64,000 nucleotides of DNA from Azophilus sp965220425 (GTDB taxonomy: Bacteria > Pseudomonadota > Gammaproteobacteria > Pseudomonadales > Azotimanducaceae). The position numbers were made by a program, and so were the translations under genes. The stretch lies in assembly GCA_965220425.1 (NCBI GenBank), contig OZ244830.1, forward strand, positions 3,410,001 through 3,474,000, written 5' to 3'. How positions within the stretch are numbered: position 1 is the stretch's first letter; the number at the start of each line of letters is the position of its first letter. The notes beneath the pieces were generated by a model, which saw nothing but the letters and a program-made list of their open reading frames with translations, was not told where the DNA came from and made no database searches. Shown in pieces: positions 61,131-64,000 of this stretch.

Positions 61131-62000
61131 CTATCGGAATACCTCAGACAACCATTCGTCGATGACGGCGACCTGCACGTCCGGCGCACCCCCGTCCAGG
61201 TGATTCTTGCCCGGGACGACCTGCACATCCCAACCGGCGGACTCCAGCTCGGCGCGGTTGCGGATAATCAACTGCCCCATGTGGGTCAACGGCTTGCCGT
61301 TCAGGGTGGGCAGGTCCCGATCGCCGATCCAGTTCAGCCGCGGGATATCGAGCGCACCCTGGATCAGCCGGTCATCGAAACTCTGCAACCCCTCGTAGTA
61401 GGTGAGAAACTGCCGGCCGTTTTCCGGAGAGTCGGCTTCCAGGCCGTACAGGCTCGCGGGGCCGCTGGCCATGGCCCGGGTCGTCGTGAGCATGTCTTCG
61501 TAGATACCGTCGATTACCGGAAATCCCCCACAGACCAGCGCCGTCATCCGGTCGGTGCGCAGCGCCAGTTGCAGGCCGGTGACACAGCCCCAGGAAAAGC
61601 CCGCATAAGCGAATTGCCCTGCGCCGGCCGCATCCGCGATCGCCAGGTAGTCACGTGCCACCGCCGCAGGCGTCAGGGTATACAGCTTCGGTTCGTTGCC
61701 CGGATACTCGATGAAGATCAGCCGGAACTTCGAGCCCAGGGAATCGATATAGGCCTGCTTGTACCGGGCGAGCGTTTCGGCCACTTCAGCGTTCAGCGGC
61801 GGCAGTCCGGGAGAAGCGGGGACGGCCCGCGGTGCCGCCATGCCCGGCCCGAGGAACAGGAAACGGTCCCCGCTGCCGTGCACTTCGAAGTAGATGCTCG
61901 AGCCGTCGTGAGCGATCGCCTGCCCCGCCTCGCCAAGTGCGGGCGTGCCAAGCAGGCCCAGGGTCAGCGCCCCAGCCAACATGTGGATTTTGCACCTCAT
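61131..62000 (-). CDS. Secreted alpha/beta hydrolase
   Basis: 289 residues with a signal peptide (MRCKIHMLAGALTLGLLGTPALGE). Core: IYFEVHGSGDRFLFLGPGM, FRLIFIEYPGNEPKLYTLT, nucleophile elbow FAYAGFSWGCVTGLQLALR (Ser in GFSWG), LNWIGDRDLPTLNGKPLT, VPGKNHLDGGAPDVQ with the likely catalytic His. Substrate unknown. AGGAGG seven bases before ATG 62000; the longer frame to 62081 is dismissed. Confidence 0.85.
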   Translation of the reverse strand: MRCKIHMLAGALTLGLLGTPALGEAGQAIAHDGSSIYFEVHGSGDRFLFLGPGMAAPRAVPASPGLPPLNAEVAETLARYKQAYIDSLGSKFRLIFIEYPGNEPKLYTLTPAAVARDYLAIADAAGAGQFAYAGFSWGCVTGLQLALRTDRMTALVCGGFPVIDGIYEDMLTTTRAMASGPASLYGLEADSPENGRQFLTYYEGLQSFDDRLIQGALDIPRLNWIGDRDLPTLNGKPLTHMGQLIIRNRAELESAGWDVQVVPGKNHLDGGAPDVQVAVIDEWLSEVFR

Positions 62001-62121
62001 GCTCAAGCCTCCTGACTGATTGCAAGCGGCGGATCGAACGCAGGTGCCGGCGAGGGCTCGACCGCGCGGCTTCGGCGCCACCCCGGATCGAGCATGCCGG
62101 CAGGAGCGGTACTCCGTTCCC

Positions 62122-62760
62122 TCAGAAATGCATCCGTGCCGTCAGACCGATGGTCCGCGGCTACTGTAACACGTACTCCAGCAGCGTTGCGGTTGGCACC
62201 CCAAGCTGCTGCTCCTCGTTCGTCAGGTTCTCGCCGAACACGTACAGGCTCCAGTTCTCGAAGGTCCAGCCCACACGGGCATTCAGCGTCGCCGCGACTT
62301 CAATGCCCTCCACTTCCGCCCTGCCGCCGTTGTTGAACGCCTGCAGCCCCAGGGGGTTGGGCGCATAGACCTGCACGTTTCTGTACTTGGTGAGAAAAGC
62401 GGCAAATTCGAAGTCGAGCTTGCCCTCGCCGAACGTCCCTTTCGCGCCGATCTCCCAAGTGGTGAGTTCCTCCGGGTCGAAGGTGTTCTCGCCGACGCCG
62501 AACAGTTCGAGGTCGAAGAACTGGATACCCCCGGAGCGGAAGCCGTCCGAGTAGCTCGCATAGGCCATCAGGTCGTCGCTGAATCTGTACTTGAGCACGA
62601 AACGCAGCGCCACCTTGTCGTTGTCGATCGTATCGACCACGCCGATGGGCGCGCCGACTTGCGAGACGATGTTCGTGGAATCCCGCGTTTCTTCGCAATA
62701 GCGGATACCGGCGACCGCTTCCAGCCGGCGGACCATCGCCGTGAGTTCGGCGGTACCGCC
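62122..62760 (-). pseudogene. TonB-dependent receptor, C-terminal fragment
   Basis: The frame reads IRYCEETRDSTNIVSQVG, FVLKYRFSDDLMAYASYSDGFRSGGIQFF, EELTTWEIGAKGTFGEGKLDFEFAAFLTKYRNVQV, WSLYVFGENLTNEEQQL, then TAG at 62161-62163, and the family end PRTIGLTARMHF to TGA 62122. The plug and most of the barrel are gone, and a short part before WTFENW is also deleted. Confidence 0.78.
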
Positions 62761-62866
62761 GGGCCGGCCACACCGACCCCACACCGCACCCGCTTGAGAA
62801 AGGCTTTGAAGTGAGCCGGTCTTGCGCCGAGGCACCGCCTGCTCGAGGGAGTGAAGGATCGGCTGA

Positions 62867-63673
62867 TCAGCCTTCCCAGACCAGCGGATACTGCTCGCTG
62901 TCCAGCCGGTCGCCCTCCCTGAGCAGGCTGTTGCGCAAGCCCCTGTTGGTTCCCGGGCGGCTGGAATAGGTGACGTCGTCGCCGAAATAGCGCGCCGTGT
63001 ATCCGCGCCGGCGGACGGTTTCGCTGGCATTGCCGCTGGCGCCGTGCAGTACCAGCGCATGAAAGGCGTACACATCGCCCGGTTCCAGATCGAAGCTGAA
63101 GATGTCGTAGTCGTCTCGCGCCGACTGGATATCGGGAACCGTCTCGTAATCCGGATTCCGCTCGTAATCGTCCGTGACGGTGCGGCCGAAGACCTCGGGC
63201 TGAAAGAAACGGCCCCAGCGGTGGGAACCGCGCACGAACTCCACCGCGCCCGTCTCGGCGGTGGTAGGGTCGAGGGCCACCCAGAACGACATGATCTGGT
63301 AGCCGTCGACGGGCCAGTAGGGCTGGTCGTTGTGCCAGCGGGTGCGGTTTACCGTGCCCGGCTCCTTGACGAAGAGCTGGTCGTATAGCAGGTTGATCCT
63401 GCTACAGCCCAGTATCACGGCAGCAATGCGCGGCAGGGGCGACTCGAAGCAGAAGCGCCGGAACCCTTCGTGGAATTCCCAGGTGCGCAGGTTGCCGTGG
63501 AAGCGGCCGCGGCCGTCTTCCGGCTTGTAGCCGTGGTAGAAGGGCCCCGGGTTCGCAATGTCCGCCTCGATAGCGTCGGCGAGGACCTGCCGCCACTCCT
63601 CACTCACGACGCCTCGTAACGCGATGGCCCCGTCGGCGTGAAACGATTCGATATCCTTGCGGCTGAGGTTCAT
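62867..63673 (-). CDS. Phytanoyl-CoA dioxygenase family (PhyH) protein
   Basis: 268 residues. The 2-oxoglutarate/iron site is visible: HxD in TRWHNDQPYWPVDGY and the distal His in YAFHALVLHGASGNAS, with the 2OG-binding Arg in RRRGYTARYFGDD. The N-terminus FHADGAIALRGVVSEEW is typical of PhyH. It hydroxylates an unknown substrate. The gene stands alone, with the TonB remnant downstream and a tandem repeat upstream. Confidence 0.9.
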   Translation of the reverse strand: MNLSRKDIESFHADGAIALRGVVSEEWRQVLADAIEADIANPGPFYHGYKPEDGRGRFHGNLRTWEFHEGFRRFCFESPLPRIAAVILGCSRINLLYDQLFVKEPGTVNRTRWHNDQPYWPVDGYQIMSFWVALDPTTAETGAVEFVRGSHRWGRFFQPEVFGRTVTDDYERNPDYETVPDIQSARDDYDIFSFDLEPGDVYAFHALVLHGASGNASETVRRRGYTARYFGDDVTYSSRPGTNRGLRNSLLREGDRLDSEQYPLVWEG

Positions 63674-63750
63674 TCGCGTTCCCCGAACACCCGATGGTCA
63701 GCCTACTGCAAATACTCGCACGAACAAAAGATCCGACCCTCGGCTGCCCA

Positions 63751-63848
63751 TTGCCCGTTGCCCGTTGCCTGTTGCCTGTTGCCTGAATGGTGCCTGTTGC
63801 CTGAATGGTGCCTGTTGCCTGAATGGTGCCTGTTGCCTGAATGGTGCC
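63751..63848. repeat. Nested tandem repeats (7 bp and 18 bp)
   Basis: Five heptamers (TTGCCCG twice, TTGCCTG three times) run into four 18-bp units built of AATGG-TGCCTG-TTGCCTG (period 18, starts at 63786, 63804, 63822 and 63840, the last incomplete). It lies about 80 bp upstream of the PhyH gene. Probably a slippage-prone minisatellite. Confidence 0.92.
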
Positions 63849-63946
63849 TACACGATTTGTGGGAGGAGCTGCAGACTGCGTCTATTCTTAATCGGGTAAG
63901 GTTCCGACCGGCCAAGGTCACCGGGATATAGGAGGAGTGTCAAACA

Positions 63947-64000
63947 GTGCACGAACGATGGAAGGCAATTACGCGAAACCTGACTGCCGCCGGACTGTGT
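63947..64000 (+). CDS. Start of a gene cut by the window edge
   Basis: GTG at 63947 with AGGAGGAG nine bases upstream opens a frame of 18 codons (VHERWKAITRNLTAAGLC) to the window end. A basic N-terminus running into a hydrophobic stretch would fit a signal peptide. The product cannot be identified. Confidence 0.45.
   Translation, partial: MHERWKAITRNLTAAGLC

Noticed and set aside
40141..62163. TAG recoded as an amino acid
   Set aside because: TAG ends intact core genes such as sufT, and the three in-frame TAGs stand where different residues are expected. Independent nonsense mutations are simpler.
63751..63848. CRISPR array
   Set aside because: Units are 7 and 18 bp with no unique spacers, and no cas genes are present.

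Overview
The window looks like a piece of chromosome from a GC-rich gammaproteobacterium, probably uncultured and possibly host-associated or marine. This is inference. It rests on the suf operon with an IscR-type operator, Tat and lipoprotein signals of Gram-negative type, two TonB-dependent receptors plus the tail of a third, and many CaiB/PhyH/amidohydrolase-type catabolic genes. No rRNA, complete tRNA, CRISPR array or replication origin was seen.

Layout. 1-2.3 kb: tail of a VWA-domain gene, two lipoprotein genes and a methyltransferase. 2.7-8.7 kb: a complete translationally coupled suf operon (sufB-C-D-S, an A-type carrier, sufT, sufE) behind a near-perfect IscR type-1 site. 8.8-11.65 kb: a Na+/solute symporter, a bactofilin and a small methyltransferase with no usual start codon. 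11.65-24.96 kb: a block bounded by a 105-bp inverted repeat. It holds a TonB receptor with a palindromic operator on its -35, three NIPSNAP genes around an aminotransferase gene that has lost its catalytic middle, an IpdAB-like CoA-transferase pair, a PaaK-like ligase, a RidA protein and a TetR regulator. A phd-doc module and a large N-terminally truncated extracellular protein follow. 24.96-27.1 kb: gene debris plus one glyoxalase-like gene. 27.3-41.2 kb: a second TonB receptor with a family of secreted amidohydrolases (two intact, one 3'-truncated, one split by an in-frame TAG), an AraC regulator, oxidoreductase, thioesterase, acyl-CoA ligase and an unusual NRAMP-like transporter. 41.56-44.76 kb: an intact IS66-family element with 25-bp identical termini, an 8-bp target duplication and a DUF4338 (DruA-like) passenger gene.

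45-64 kb: a gamma-glutamyltransferase homologue with Ser at the nucleophile position, parDE and MNT-HEPN modules, a CocE-type hydrolase, an esterase, two CaiB genes (one frameshifted), vapC beside a broken antitoxin, a long amidohydrolase, an FAD oxidoreductase, an alpha/beta hydrolase and a PhyH dioxygenase. These are interleaved with fragments of S9 peptidase, M19 dipeptidase, ornithine cyclodeaminase, DUF4143 ATPase, a TonB receptor and IS91.

How it fits together. The left 11 kb is conserved housekeeping sequence. Most of the rest is a fast-changing accessory region: uptake receptors, periplasmic hydrolases and CoA-activation enzymes for unknown organic substrates, held among toxin-antitoxin modules and mobile DNA. 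Several genes are being lost through deletions, frameshifts and nonsense codons. Some single-base frameshifts could be assembly errors.
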